From assembly GCA_964526785.1 (NCBI GenBank), contig CAZGMJ010000037.1, forward strand, positions 1-54,015: a stretch of 54,015 nt of DNA, written 5' to 3'. Source of the stretch: CAZGMJ01 sp964526785. Its GTDB lineage: Bacteria > Planctomycetota > Phycisphaerae > Sedimentisphaerales > Anaerobacaceae. The notes under the pieces were generated by a model. It had not been told where the DNA came from and did not search any database. It saw nothing but the letters and a program-made list of their open reading frames with translations. This document shows, in pieces, positions 35,883 to 45,058 of the stretch. Position numbers and translations under genes: made by a program. The number at the start of each line of letters is the position of its first letter. The stretch's first letter is position 1.

Positions 35883-36725
35883 TCAGCGGAGCCACTGGAG
35901 CTTGAGGATGCCGCCGGTATCCTGAGCGATGTAGATGAAGCCGTCGGGATCGACTGCGATACCTTCCTGATTGTCTCCCGGAAAGGCCTGGACGCTGAGC
36001 AGTTCGTGCCGGAGGGAGTATTCGAGGATAATGTTGGCGGCGTCGCTGACGACGAGGAGGTGATTGGTTTCGACGTCGTAGTGCAGGCCGGACAGATCGA
36101 TAATGCCGGGGGCAAAATAATCGACGATTCGGGGTTCGGCCGTCTTCGAACGCAGCGGCAGTTCGACCCTGAACACCGCCGAGATATCCTGCTCGTCGTC
36201 GAGCGTGAAGGCTTGATTGGCTACGTAAAAAACGCCGCCTTCGGGGTGCCGCGAATCGGGCACAAAGGTGATCCCCTCAATACCTTCGCCGCCTGCGTTC
36301 AGCAGCGTCTTGCCCTGAAAGTCCCTCGGTATCGAAAACTCGCGCAACATCTCAAACGTGTCGGGCCGGATTTCCAGAACGATTTCTTCTTCCTCGATCA
36401 CGACGTAAAGCAGGCCGGTGGCCGGATCGTGGGTAATTCCCTCCAGGTCGGCGTCGAGAATGTGCTTTTGCCCGACCAGCGCGCCGTCTGCCTTGATTTC
36501 GCAGATATCGCCTTCATCGCCCACGACGAAAAGCGTTTTGCGGCTGGTATGCCAGCATATTCCGGACGGTTCGTTGAAGCCAATCTGATCGATATCGCCC
36601 ACATACTTGTTGGGAAAGTCGATGATCTCCAGAACTTCCTGCGAACCGCAGGCGCATCTGCATCCGTTTGCCAGAAGCAGCCCGGCCAGAATCGATACCA
36701 ACTGTAAAGCCTTGCATAAACGCAT
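35883..36725 (-). CDS. SdiA-regulated-like exported beta-propeller
   Basis: 280-aa secreted protein of the SdiA-regulated (phytase-like/YncE-like propeller) family. Repeated motifs typical of it: PSGICWHTSRKTLFVVGDEGDI, LEGITHDPATGLLYVVIEEEEIVLEI, GIEGITFVPD, DLSGLHYDVETNHLLVVSDAANIILEY and EGIAVDPDGFIYIAQDTGGILKL. The ATG at 36725 has AGGAG at nine bases; the in-frame ATG at 36734 touches the ribosome site and 36821 has none. A Cys after LLLANG (residue near 25) may be a weak lipobox, so a lipoprotein is possible. A perfect TTGACA occurs upstream on the minus strand but the -10 spacing is poor. Ligand unknown. Confidence 0.8.
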   Translation of the reverse strand: MRLCKALQLVSILAGLLLANGCRCACGSQEVLEIIDFPNKYVGDIDQIGFNEPSGICWHTSRKTLFVVGDEGDICEIKADGALVGQKHILDADLEGITHDPATGLLYVVIEEEEIVLEIRPDTFEMLREFSIPRDFQGKTLLNAGGEGIEGITFVPDSRHPEGGVFYVANQAFTLDDEQDISAVFRVELPLRSKTAEPRIVDYFAPGIIDLSGLHYDVETNHLLVVSDAANIILEYSLRHELLSVQAFPGDNQEGIAVDPDGFIYIAQDTGGILKLQWLR

Positions 36726-37368
36726 CTTAACCATCTCCTGCCAAACATGAACCGGCGCCGAATCCGTTATTGCAGCGGAGTACATCTGCCGGCTGTCAAT
36801 CGATCCAAGCGGGAGTGTCACCCGATGTGTCCCCTTATATGCTCAGATGGAAAAGGGGCATGATACTGAGCATGGCGGCGGCTGTAAAATACTTTTTTCT
36901 GTTTCGCTCGAGGCGGCCGGGGCCTTAATATTAGTATTGATATCCGCGGTTTGTCCCGGTATATTGGAGGCAGCTTTCGAAGCTGGTACGGTTAGAGTAC
37001 AATGCAGAGCATGATGATTGAACCGCCTGATGATAATCGTCAGAGCAGAAGACCGGGCGATACGGCCGGCACGAGACCATTGCGGGACCGTGCGAGGCTG
37101 TATCGGGCGTCGGCGTTTCTGCGCGGTCGAACGTATCGGCCAATGAAGTCTTCCCGCGGCAGTTGAAGGCTGCATTCGGCATATTCCCCACGGACGGCAC
37201 TTGTTGATACGGAGATCGTTCAATCGTTGTTGCAGGCCGGGACAAGGGCGCATGGTTGCCAAAAGGACCGATAATGAATCGCCGTCGGCCAGGTACACGA
37301 AATTGAGCGAAGGTGGACAAATGAGATACGGTGGTATTGCCAGAGAAAATGCTCAGGAGATAATTCCC
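36726..37368. other. Intergenic region upstream of the secretin gene
   Basis: No convincing gene. Features: a small hairpin CAGCTT-TCG-AAGCTG at 36971-36985 and a possible promoter TTCGAA (36976-36981), 16 bases, TACAAT (36998-37003). A 51-codon frame at 37011-37166 begins eight bases after that TACAAT with no ribosome site; not accepted as a gene. Confidence 0.35.
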
Positions 37369-40305
37369 ATGCGAATCAACACACGCTTTGCCTCGCCAGC
37401 CGGAGGGCCGGATGCGGTCTCACGTCGATACCGTGCTTATGGACCGATAATCATCGCTACCGCAGCCCTGTTGTTGGCGACGGTGCTTGCAGGCTGCGCG
37501 CCGGAGACCGAGACCACCAGGAGCGTAACGCTCGAAGAGCCGCGGGCGGCCAACGGCGTAATGTTCGAACAAGACGATCCGGAGGATTTGAAGAAACTGA
37601 CCGAGGCGATCGATGCGATAGACTTCGGACCGACGGCTACGCCCGCCGCCCCGCAGAATAAGCCCGGGCAGGAAGCTCAGGCAAAACCCGCCAATGAGGG
37701 GACTGCCCCGGCCAAGAAACCTGCCAACCAGGCCAAGGCCGCGGCCAAGCCGAATGGACAAGCCGAAAAGCCCAAAGCAAACGCAGACAAACCGGCGGAC
37801 AAGCCGGGCCAGACGCCTCCCAGGGTCAGCGCGGGCCAGGCGGTGCAGATGACTGAAGCGGCCGCCAAGCCGCAAAGCACTACAGCGCTGGTAACGTTGC
37901 CCAGGCTCAGCAGGACCGAGATGAGCGAGATCAGCGAGAACCTGGCGCTGCACCTGGAAGCGGAATACGGCTACACCTCGGCCTCGGATGTCGTGGCCGA
38001 CGCGCTGCCTGCTCCTCCGGCGCAGGTTGCCGGCGGCATGACGCTCGTACGGCCCGTGCCGGACGGGACCGCGGTGCTGCGATTCGGATACCGGCGATTC
38101 ATCTCGCAGCCGCCCAAGCTGTGGGTGATGGGCGTGGTGGTTGATGAACAGGGCGAACTGACGGCCAGTCCGGACTTGAAGAGCATGGAGCCAAAGGTTA
38201 ACGAGCTGATCAAATCGCTCAATGAGATGCGGAATAATCTGACAGTCAAGGATCTGGAGAGAAAGCTCGTTCAGCTCAGTTATGTGGATACGGCCACGGC
38301 GATGGAGATGCTCAAAGGTCTTGGCATTACCACGATGGCCAAGGCCAGTGCGGTCCCGCCCAAGATCGAATTCGCGAAACTGCCATATGTCGTTGAAATC
38401 GGTGATCCAGCGTCTGAATACACCGGACTGGTAGGATCGAAAGAAGCCGGCGGTGGTAGAATGCTCTCAATGGAACCGGGGGCCGCTTCCGACCTGAGCG
38501 ATAATGCAATCGCATCACCGATGACGCAGCTTATGGTGATTTTTCACCCGGCCCATCCCGAACAGTTCAGCGAGGTCCGCCAGGTCCTCGATACGCTGAT
38601 TGATCGGCCCGCCAGGCAGATCTTTATCGAAGCGATGGTTCTGGAGGTTAGCGAAACCGGTCTTAACGAGCTTGGAGTCGAATGGAGTTGGACGAAGACG
38701 GGTTTGATAGAAGCTACGGCCGGTGACGAGTGGCCCCCCGGAGAATCTCTGGAAGGTCCTGAAACCACATTGGATATTAACCTTAAAACCTTGTCCATTC
38801 ACGATTTGTTTGACGGAGAGTTCGATTGGGATGCATGGTCGGCCAGGCTCCGCGCTTTGATCCGCACGGGAAAGGCAGAGATTCTCTCGCGTCCCAGCGT
38901 ACTGACACTGAACAATCGCCAGTCGACGATTCGCGTCGGTCAGGACATCCCGATCGCCAGCAGCCTTCAGGGAAGTTATGGCAGCAAGGTCAGCTTCAGT
39001 TTCCAGTATTTGCCCACGGGCATCCTGCTGAACATTCGCCCTCGCATTAACGAAGAGGGCAGAGAAGTAAGCATGCTCATCGATACGATTGTCTCGGCCA
39101 AGGTGCCTAATCAGGATCTGGAATTGCGTTCGGCTGATGAGAGCGTCCTGCTGGCTTCGGCGCCGACGGTCTCGACGCGGCGTGTGCAGACCTACGGCCG
39201 TATCCCGAACAATACGCCTCTGATCATCGGCGGTCTGGTCGCTCGCGACTTAACTGTAACGCAGGAGAAGATCCCATTGTTGGGCGACATCCCGTTCATA
39301 GGCGGCGCGTTCAGAGCAGAAAAGGAAGATCGATTGAAACGCGAGGTGATCATCGTCCTGACGCCCCATGTGCTGCCCGAGGACAGAGAGGCCAGAAGGT
39401 CGTATCCGAAGGATGAGGACCACTTCGACAGCTTCGGCAACCAGTTGTTCCGCGATTCGTATCGCATTCGCAGCGACGATGTCTTTGATTTGACGTTCCT
39501 GCTGGAGAATCGGCGGATCGCCAATTATCGCGATATGGCGCGGCAGGTGGCCGAGAAGAACTTCCGCCTGGCCGACCGGGAACCGTTCCGCTCGTTCGTG
39601 CGGGATGAGGTTCCGGGCGAGTCGATCCTGGTGACGCGTATGATCTACGAAGTGATCAAGCGGCTGGATATTGCAGCACAGATCGACGAAAAACGCGTTA
39701 TTTACTTCGAGAGCGCCAAGGTCGGCGGGTACGACGTCGAATGGCTCAGGGACCTGATACTGGATGAAACGACGGGCGAGCTGAAGGACTTCGGCGACAA
39801 GGCCCTCGCGATCACGTACGACTACGACCGCGATTCGCTCGAAGCGGGCCGTCTGGGGACCGAACCCATTCCGGATGTCCGCCTGATAGACTGCCCCGAC
39901 CGCGACGTATGGGCGCAGCAGTTGTGGGAACTGAACCAGCCTACGCCGGAAGGACAGAAACGCCATACGATTCTGATCCAGACCGAAGACGACGTCGTGC
40001 GTCTGCGCAGGGCGCTGGCGCTTAAGCGCATCGCGGTGCTCAACGGCGATATCGACAAGATGCGTTTGTCGAACTTCAGCGTGGGCAAGACGCTGCTGAT
40101 GCCGGAACTGAAGGAAGGCCAGGTGCACGTCGTGGACGCCGATACGGCGCGGTTCTTCTTCCACACGGAGCTTTACTACGCTGCGACGCTGGCGGAGATC
40201 GAGGAGCAGTTGACCGAATTGGACACGATGCTGCGTCGGCCGGACATCAACGTACTTCTCGATTCCGGTCCGCTGGCGGGCAATCCCGGCGGGAACGGCC
40301 GGTAG
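37369..40305 (+). CDS. Secretin lipoprotein (GspD/PilQ-like) with long C-terminal extension
   Basis: 978-aa outer-membrane secretin. The ATG at 37369 has AGGAG nine bases upstream and gives a signal peptide with lipobox VLAGC at 39-43 (lipidated Cys43); an ATG at 37321 is also possible. Residues 87-168 form an Ala/Pro/Lys-rich linker. N-terminal domains of about 170-450 lead to the secretin core (IFIEAMVLEVSETGLNELGVEW, ILSRPSVLTLNNRQSTIRVGQDIPI, PTGILLNIRPRIN, PLIIGGLVARDLT, IPLLGDIPFIGGAFR), ending TPHVL near 664. About 310 more residues follow, unlike the usual short S domain. No other secretion genes (ATPase, pseudopilins) are in the window. A terminator and MscS gene follow. Confidence 0.88.
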   Translation: MRINTRFASPAGGPDAVSRRYRAYGPIIIATAALLLATVLAGCAPETETTRSVTLEEPRAANGVMFEQDDPEDLKKLTEAIDAIDFGPTATPAAPQNKPGQEAQAKPANEGTAPAKKPANQAKAAAKPNGQAEKPKANADKPADKPGQTPPRVSAGQAVQMTEAAAKPQSTTALVTLPRLSRTEMSEISENLALHLEAEYGYTSASDVVADALPAPPAQVAGGMTLVRPVPDGTAVLRFGYRRFISQPPKLWVMGVVVDEQGELTASPDLKSMEPKVNELIKSLNEMRNNLTVKDLERKLVQLSYVDTATAMEMLKGLGITTMAKASAVPPKIEFAKLPYVVEIGDPASEYTGLVGSKEAGGGRMLSMEPGAASDLSDNAIASPMTQLMVIFHPAHPEQFSEVRQVLDTLIDRPARQIFIEAMVLEVSETGLNELGVEWSWTKTGLIEATAGDEWPPGESLEGPETTLDINLKTLSIHDLFDGEFDWDAWSARLRALIRTGKAEILSRPSVLTLNNRQSTIRVGQDIPIASSLQGSYGSKVSFSFQYLPTGILLNIRPRINEEGREVSMLIDTIVSAKVPNQDLELRSADESVLLASAPTVSTRRVQTYGRIPNNTPLIIGGLVARDLTVTQEKIPLLGDIPFIGGAFRAEKEDRLKREVIIVLTPHVLPEDREARRSYPKDEDHFDSFGNQLFRDSYRIRSDDVFDLTFLLENRRIANYRDMARQVAEKNFRLADREPFRSFVRDEVPGESILVTRMIYEVIKRLDIAAQIDEKRVIYFESAKVGGYDVEWLRDLILDETTGELKDFGDKALAITYDYDRDSLEAGRLGTEPIPDVRLIDCPDRDVWAQQLWELNQPTPEGQKRHTILIQTEDDVVRLRRALALKRIAVLNGDIDKMRLSNFSVGKTLLMPELKEGQVHVVDADTARFFFHTELYYAATLAEIEEQLTELDTMLRRPDINVLLDSGPLAGNPGGNGR

Positions 40306-40334
40306 GACTGCGGCCGACATATAGCGTGAAAAAG

Positions 40335-40377
40335 ATCAGCCCGGATGGTATCATTACACATTCGGGCTGATATTTTT
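40335..40377 (+). terminator. Intrinsic terminator between the secretin and MscS genes
   Basis: 13-bp stem (40335-40347 with 40359-40371, including one G-T pair) with an 11-base loop, then ATTTTTG. It sits 29 bases after the secretin stop and about 30 before the MscS start. It should end most secretin transcripts or act as an attenuator, since no separate strong promoter for MscS was seen. Confidence 0.75.
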
Positions 40378-40405
40378 GCACAGGTCGACAAGGGAAAAGG
40401 ATCAT

Positions 40406-41470
40406 ATGCTTGCACTGAGTTTTTACGGCAACAAATTATCGCAGTGGGCACTGGCGGCGCTGATGATTGTTGGGGCCGTCATCGTCGGCAAGATTCTGTA
40501 CTGGCTGATCGGAAAGACGGTCAAGCAGTTGGCCGCGAAGACGCGGACCCGGCTCGATGACATTCTCGTCGACATGCTCGAAGAGCCGATCGTCTTTGCG
40601 GTTGTTATTATCGGCATCTATTACGGCCTGAAATGGCCGCTGAAACTTCCCGGTGCCATTCCCGAGTACATCGATAAAGGCGTGCTGGTCCTTATTATCT
40701 TGGATGTGGCCTGGTTGATTACGCGCGTTTTTGATTCGCTCGTCGAAGAGTATCTGATACCGTTTGCGCGGAAGACCGAAAGCGATCTCGACGATCATCT
40801 GGTTCCGGTTATCCGCAGGGGGATGCAGATATCCGTCTGGAGTATTGCAATAATTACAGCCATGGATACGGCAGGAGTCAAAGTCTTTTCGCTGCTGGCC
40901 GGGCTGGGCATCGGAGGTTTGGCCTTCGCTCTGGCCGCCCAGGAGACCGTGGGAAACTTTTTCGGAAGCATTGCGATCTTTATGGACAAACCCTTCCGCA
41001 TAGGTGACAGGGTTCAGGTTGAGGGATATGACGGCGTGGTTACGGACATAGGTCTGCGAAGTACGAAAATCCGAACTCGATACGAAGGACGCATAGTCAC
41101 CATTCCCAATATGCGGGTGGCAAGGGCCGATATCGTTAACGTTGACAGCGAGAACGGACGGCAGATTTTCGCGGTGTACCGCCTTACGCCGGACATGAAT
41201 GACGAGCAGGTCCAACTGGCGATGGAGATACTCAAGTCGTGCGCCAAGGCCGATGAGGATACGCAGGAAAAGGTGGTTACCGGCTTTTTCGCGATCACGG
41301 AATATTCGCGCGACGTGATGCTGCTCTACTGGATCAAGCCCGACGCGTCGAACCTCAAGACGCGAACGCGGATCAACCTCGACATTATCCGCAGGTTCAA
41401 GGAGAACAATCTCCAACTGGTCAAGGCGACGCCGGTTCACGCCAAGACCGACGAGGTCGAGCTGGTCTAG
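40406..41470 (+). CDS. MscS-family small-conductance mechanosensitive channel
   Basis: 354-aa inner-membrane channel that opens under membrane tension to release solutes on osmotic downshock. Transmembrane helices at about 15-35, 60-80, 92-110 and 135-160. The pore helix reads AGLGIGGLAFALAAQETVGNFFGSI, the Gly/Ala-ridged MscS TM3. Then the beta domain (FRIGDRVQVEGYDGVVTDIGLRSTKIRT ... GRIVTIPNMRVARADIVN) and a C-terminal alpha/beta domain. The ATG at 40406 has AAGGA five bases upstream; a TTG at 40376 overlaps the terminator and is rejected. It follows the secretin gene through a terminator and has its own terminator after it. Confidence 0.93.
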   Translation: MLALSFYGNKLSQWALAALMIVGAVIVGKILYWLIGKTVKQLAAKTRTRLDDILVDMLEEPIVFAVVIIGIYYGLKWPLKLPGAIPEYIDKGVLVLIILDVAWLITRVFDSLVEEYLIPFARKTESDLDDHLVPVIRRGMQISVWSIAIITAMDTAGVKVFSLLAGLGIGGLAFALAAQETVGNFFGSIAIFMDKPFRIGDRVQVEGYDGVVTDIGLRSTKIRTRYEGRIVTIPNMRVARADIVNVDSENGRQIFAVYRLTPDMNDEQVQLAMEILKSCAKADEDTQEKVVTGFFAITEYSRDVMLLYWIKPDASNLKTRTRINLDIIRRFKENNLQLVKATPVHAKTDEVELV

Positions 41471-41542
41471 CGGTTCGCGCTCGGGCTGCTCAACCGTCCC
41501 GGCGCATTCGAACCGTTGACCGCCGGCGTTCCGGATCTTTGA

Positions 41543-41576
41543 GCGGACTTGCCTTGATCCCGGTCCGCACTTTTTC
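41543..41576 (+). terminator. Likely terminator after the MscS gene
   Basis: GCGGAC (41543-41548) and GTCCGC (41563-41568) form a short stem with a 14-base loop, followed by ACTTTTTC. It lies between the convergent MscS (+) and sugar-kinase (-) genes. Confidence 0.5.
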
Positions 41577-41590
41577 GGGGCCGCGGGCGA

Positions 41591-42670
41591 TCAGCGTTTT
41601 ACGCGGGCGTTGCCCTGCCAGATGCTCCATATCTGATCTTCATCGGCCGGCTGCGCGTAATCGGTCAGCAGTGTTGTGACCAACGCTCCGGTGGCCCATC
41701 CGAACTGCACCCACTTTTCCGGCTCCCAGCCGCGGAGAATGGCGTAGAGCAGCCCGCCGACGAAACCGTCGCCGCCGCCGATGCGATCGAGCACCGTGAT
41801 TTGCCGCGGCTCGACGACGTGCCAGTTGTCGCCTTCGGACATGATGGCGCCCCAGAGGTGGCAGTTGGCGCTGACGACCTGCCGGAGCGTCGTGGCGAAG
41901 ACCGACGCGTTCGGGAACGCTTTCTTTGCGTTGTTGATCATGCCTTTGAATGCGTCGATCTTGTTGCCGAGGTCCTTGCCGCCGGCTTCGGGCCCTTCGA
42001 TGCCGAGACACAACTGGAAGTCCTCTTCGTTGCCGACCAGCACATCCGAGATCTTTGCGATCTGCGTGAAGATATCGTGCAATTCGGCCTCGCGGCCCTT
42101 CCAGAAGGAAGCGCGGTGATTGAGATCGAACGAAATTCGAGTTCCGTGCTTCTTGGCGGCCTTGGCCAGTTCCAGGCAGAAGTTGCCCGTCTCGGGTGAG
42201 AGCGCCGCGATCAGGCCCGAAACGTGCACGATCTGCACGCCTTCAGTTCCGAAGAGCCGCTCGAGATCGAAGTCCTTGACGTTGAGCGTGCGGCCGACTT
42301 CCCCGGCCCGGTCGTTGTGTACGCGGGGACCGCGCGAGCCGGAGCCGCTGTCTGCGATGTTGAACTGATGGCGATAGCCCCACGGTCCGCCCTGATCGAC
42401 TTCTTTGGCCTCGACGGCCATGTGGCGACCGGCCAGATCGTCCTTTATGAACCGGGCGATCGGATTGCCTTTGACAAATGTGGTCAGCACTTTGACCGGC
42501 AGGCCCAGATGGCTCGATACGCTGGCAACGTTGGATTCTGCGCTGGTGGCCTGGAGAATGAACGTCTTGCTGCAATAGACCGGCTGGCCTGTGATCGGCG
42601 TAATGCGGGCCCCCATGCTCGTGGGAACGACCAGCGAATACGTGTAGTCGTTGCGAAATTCGATAGCCAT
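41591..42670 (-). CDS. PfkB-family sugar kinase, 2-keto-3-deoxygluconate-kinase-like
   Basis: 359-aa cytoplasmic ribokinase/PfkB-family kinase. Seen: a substrate half with AESNVASVSSHLGLPVKVLT and RISFDLNHRASFW, and the C-terminal signature DRIGGGDGFVGGLLYAIL with catalytic Asp, followed by WATGALVTTLLTDYAQP. The overall pattern is closest to 2-dehydro-3-deoxygluconate kinases, which feed pectin and alginate breakdown into the Entner-Doudoroff route, but PfkB members are hard to tell apart by eye. AAAGGA stands before the ATG. The divergent neighbour is a pectate-lyase-fold protein, which supports a uronate role. Confidence 0.85.
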   Translation of the reverse strand: MAIEFRNDYTYSLVVPTSMGARITPITGQPVYCSKTFILQATSAESNVASVSSHLGLPVKVLTTFVKGNPIARFIKDDLAGRHMAVEAKEVDQGGPWGYRHQFNIADSGSGSRGPRVHNDRAGEVGRTLNVKDFDLERLFGTEGVQIVHVSGLIAALSPETGNFCLELAKAAKKHGTRISFDLNHRASFWKGREAELHDIFTQIAKISDVLVGNEEDFQLCLGIEGPEAGGKDLGNKIDAFKGMINNAKKAFPNASVFATTLRQVVSANCHLWGAIMSEGDNWHVVEPRQITVLDRIGGGDGFVGGLLYAILRGWEPEKWVQFGWATGALVTTLLTDYAQPADEDQIWSIWQGNARVKR

Positions 42671-42720
42671 ATCAGTATCCTTTCCTCGATGCTGTCATAA
42701 CATTCTGTCTTTGGCCACGA

Positions 42721-42749
42721 ATCATTGCAGCTAAACCGCTCGATGTCAA
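42721..42749 (-). promoter_or_regulatory. Promoter of the PfkB kinase gene
   Basis: Minus strand: TTGACA (42749-42744), perfect -35; 17 bases; AATGAT (42726-42721). It predicts a leader of about 45 bases. The region 42671-43020 is the shared divergent spacer, with one promoter in each direction. Confidence 0.45.
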
Positions 42750-42935
42750 CCGTTGTTCTGTGCGCAAGAGGGAGCCAGGCCTGCTTGCGGTGCGGCCGGA
42801 AGGCATGATCTAAGCAACAGGCCCTGCCTGTCCGCCTTCTGCTGAGCATCTGATACCGCTCCCAACGCACAGACCATATGCCCACAAGGGCGATACGATG
42901 TTCCCTCGCCATCCCGGCCCAAATGCGGGACTGCA

Positions 42936-42965
42936 TTGACGGCCAGTCGGAAAAACTGCTAAGAT
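42936..42965 (+). promoter_or_regulatory. Promoter of the pectate-lyase-fold gene
   Basis: TTGACG (42936-42941), 18 bases, TAAGAT (42960-42965), with a leader of about 50 bases before the ATG at 43021. Confidence 0.5.
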
Positions 42966-43020
42966 CGCCCGCCCGACAAAGACATGTGAACCGGCGGAGA
43001 CCGAATCAAGGAGTAACTGC

Positions 43021-44937
43021 ATGACGAAATGTCGACTGAAACACACGAGCAACGCCGTCGGTCGCCTGGCGCTGCTAGCGACGCTCTCGGGGTCAATCCT
43101 CTGTGCGCTCTGCACGGCAGTCCAGGCGTCGAATTCGCCCTGGCATGCCGAGGCCGTAGATACATGGCGTTTTCCCGACAGCATGAAGGTGCAAAGCGTC
43201 AAAGCCGAATTCGGGGCCGTCGGCGATGGGGTCCATGACGACACCGAAGCGCTCCGGAAAGCCTTCGACCGCCGGGGCGCCTTCGTCTATCTGCCCAACG
43301 GTACATATCTCGTGCGCGATCGACTGCAATACACCTCGGGCCCGAGCGTCGGTCCGACCATCGTGGGCGAAAGCCGCGACGGCGTCATCATCAAACTCGC
43401 CGCCGATGCCGAAGGCTTCGACGATCCCGACCGACCCCGCGCCGTCGTCCGCCTTATTCGCGACGGCAAAGTCTCAGCCGATTACTTCAAGATCTGCCTG
43501 CACAATCTCACGATCGACACCGGCAGACACCGCGGCGCCACGGCCCTGATGTTCTATGCCAACAACAACGGCACCTGCCGCAACGTCCGACTCGTCGGCA
43601 AAGGGGCCGTCGGCCTGGATCTGTCATACATGCTCAACGGCCCGCTGCTGGTCAGCAACGTCGAGATCGAAGGCTTCGACATCGGCGTCAAGGCTGCCAG
43701 CGGACCCTACAATTCCCAGACGTTCGAACATATTGTCCTCAAAGACCAGCAGCAATGGGGCATTCACAACCAGAGCGAATGCCTCTCCATCCGCAGTCTG
43801 CACAGCACAAATGCCTGTCCCGCCGTCTTTGCACGCGGAAACACGGTCCTGCTCGACAGTGAACTGGCCGGCGGCTCCGGTGACAATCCCGCCGTAATCT
43901 GTGCCGGCCGGATGTTCGTTCGCAATCTCCGCACCTCCGGCTACGCACACTCGCTCGAACAACGCAGCTATGACCGCGACAGCGGACTTGGCGACCTCGA
44001 AAGCAAACCCCTGCCCGCCGGTCGCGTTTCCGAATGGACCAGTTCGCCCGGCCGCAGTCTGTTCGTGCCGCAGCAACCGGCCAAATCCCTGAACCTGCCC
44101 GTCGAAGAAGCTCCGTACCAACCCCTTGAAAAGGACCTCACCCGCTGGGTCTGCGTCGACGATTTCGGGGCGGACGGCTTCGACCGGCAGGATGATACCG
44201 CTGCAATCAAAAAGGCCATCGAATACGCCGCAAAGAACCACAAAACCGTCCTCTCCTTCGCCGCACAAGGTAAATACATCGCCGGCGGCGAACTGGTCAT
44301 CAGCGGCAGTATCAACCGCCTCCAGGGCGCCCGATCGTATCTTGTGCCGCCCCGCCGCGGCTCTCTCCGCATCATTGTCAAAGAGGGCCCCGCCGAAGTC
44401 GTCACGTTCAGCCTGCTCGACCGTCCGCTCGGCCGCCACGATATCACCATTGAGAACGCTTCGGCGCGCACGCTGGTGATAAACCACTTTCGCACGAAAT
44501 TCACGGGCTCCGGTCCCGGCAAGACCTTTATCGAAGATGCCTGCTCCAACATCACGGTCACCAACCCAAAGCATCGCGTCTGGGTCCGCCAGCTCAACTC
44601 CGAAGGCGGCGATGGCCCCAACAATCACAACAAAGGCGGCGACCTGTGGGTGCTTGGCCTCAAGACCGAACGCGACCAGACCTCCATCCGCACCACCGAC
44701 GCCGGCAGAACGGAAGTCCTCGGAGGATGGATATACGTCACGAGCCGCGAGGCGCCGTCCGTTCCGCTCTTCGAAGTGATCGACTCGCAGGCTTCCTTTG
44801 CCGCAATCCATCAATGGAACTACCGAGGCAATACGTACCCGGTCATGGTCGACGCTGACCGAAACGGCCGGACTGTCCAACTGACCAGGCAGAACAACCA
44901 GGGCCGTGCTTCCTTTTGTCTGTGTGCGGTTGAATAG
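43021..44937 (+). CDS. Exported pectate-lyase-superfamily protein with two GH28/GH55-like domains
   Basis: 638-aa secreted right-handed beta-helix protein. Signal peptide at about 10-34 (LALLATLSGSILCALCTAVQA). Two copies of the Pfam pectate_lyase_3-type entry motif: VKAEFGAVGDGVHDDTEALRKAF (near 60) and VCVDDFGADGFDRQDDTAAIKKAI (near 380), as in GH55-like tandem helices. Between and after are short-strand repeats rich in Asn. AAGGAG stands seven bases before the ATG. It probably attacks or binds a plant- or alga-type polysaccharide; catalytic residues cannot be assigned with confidence. Divergent from a KDG-kinase-like gene. Confidence 0.85.
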   Translation: MTKCRLKHTSNAVGRLALLATLSGSILCALCTAVQASNSPWHAEAVDTWRFPDSMKVQSVKAEFGAVGDGVHDDTEALRKAFDRRGAFVYLPNGTYLVRDRLQYTSGPSVGPTIVGESRDGVIIKLAADAEGFDDPDRPRAVVRLIRDGKVSADYFKICLHNLTIDTGRHRGATALMFYANNNGTCRNVRLVGKGAVGLDLSYMLNGPLLVSNVEIEGFDIGVKAASGPYNSQTFEHIVLKDQQQWGIHNQSECLSIRSLHSTNACPAVFARGNTVLLDSELAGGSGDNPAVICAGRMFVRNLRTSGYAHSLEQRSYDRDSGLGDLESKPLPAGRVSEWTSSPGRSLFVPQQPAKSLNLPVEEAPYQPLEKDLTRWVCVDDFGADGFDRQDDTAAIKKAIEYAAKNHKTVLSFAAQGKYIAGGELVISGSINRLQGARSYLVPPRRGSLRIIVKEGPAEVVTFSLLDRPLGRHDITIENASARTLVINHFRTKFTGSGPGKTFIEDACSNITVTNPKHRVWVRQLNSEGGDGPNNHNKGGDLWVLGLKTERDQTSIRTTDAGRTEVLGGWIYVTSREAPSVPLFEVIDSQASFAAIHQWNYRGNTYPVMVDADRNGRTVQLTRQNNQGRASFCLCAVE

Positions 44938-44978
44938 GTATCGCCGGTTTACACATCGCTCGCTTGACGATGTTTCTG

Positions 44979-45007
44979 TTGGCAACGCCTGCATTGCCTG
45001 ATAAGAT
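44979..45007 (+). promoter_or_regulatory. Promoter of the DUF2062/AsmA-like gene
   Basis: TTGGCA (44979-44984), 17 bases, TAAGAT (45002-45007), about 50 bases before the ATG at 45059. Confidence 0.45.
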
Positions 45008-45058
45008 TCAGGCAGACAATGGGGCTCGATGCAATAACGGTTCGTTGGAGGTTCGCAA

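Noticed and set aside
36726..36820. Promoter for the SdiA-regulated-like gene
   Set aside because: TTGACA is present on the minus strand, but the only -10-like hexamer is 19 bases away, so I did not call it.
37011..37166. 51-codon frame directly after a TACAAT, possible leaderless gene
   Set aside because: No homology, no ribosome site, Arg-rich composition as in random GC-rich frames.
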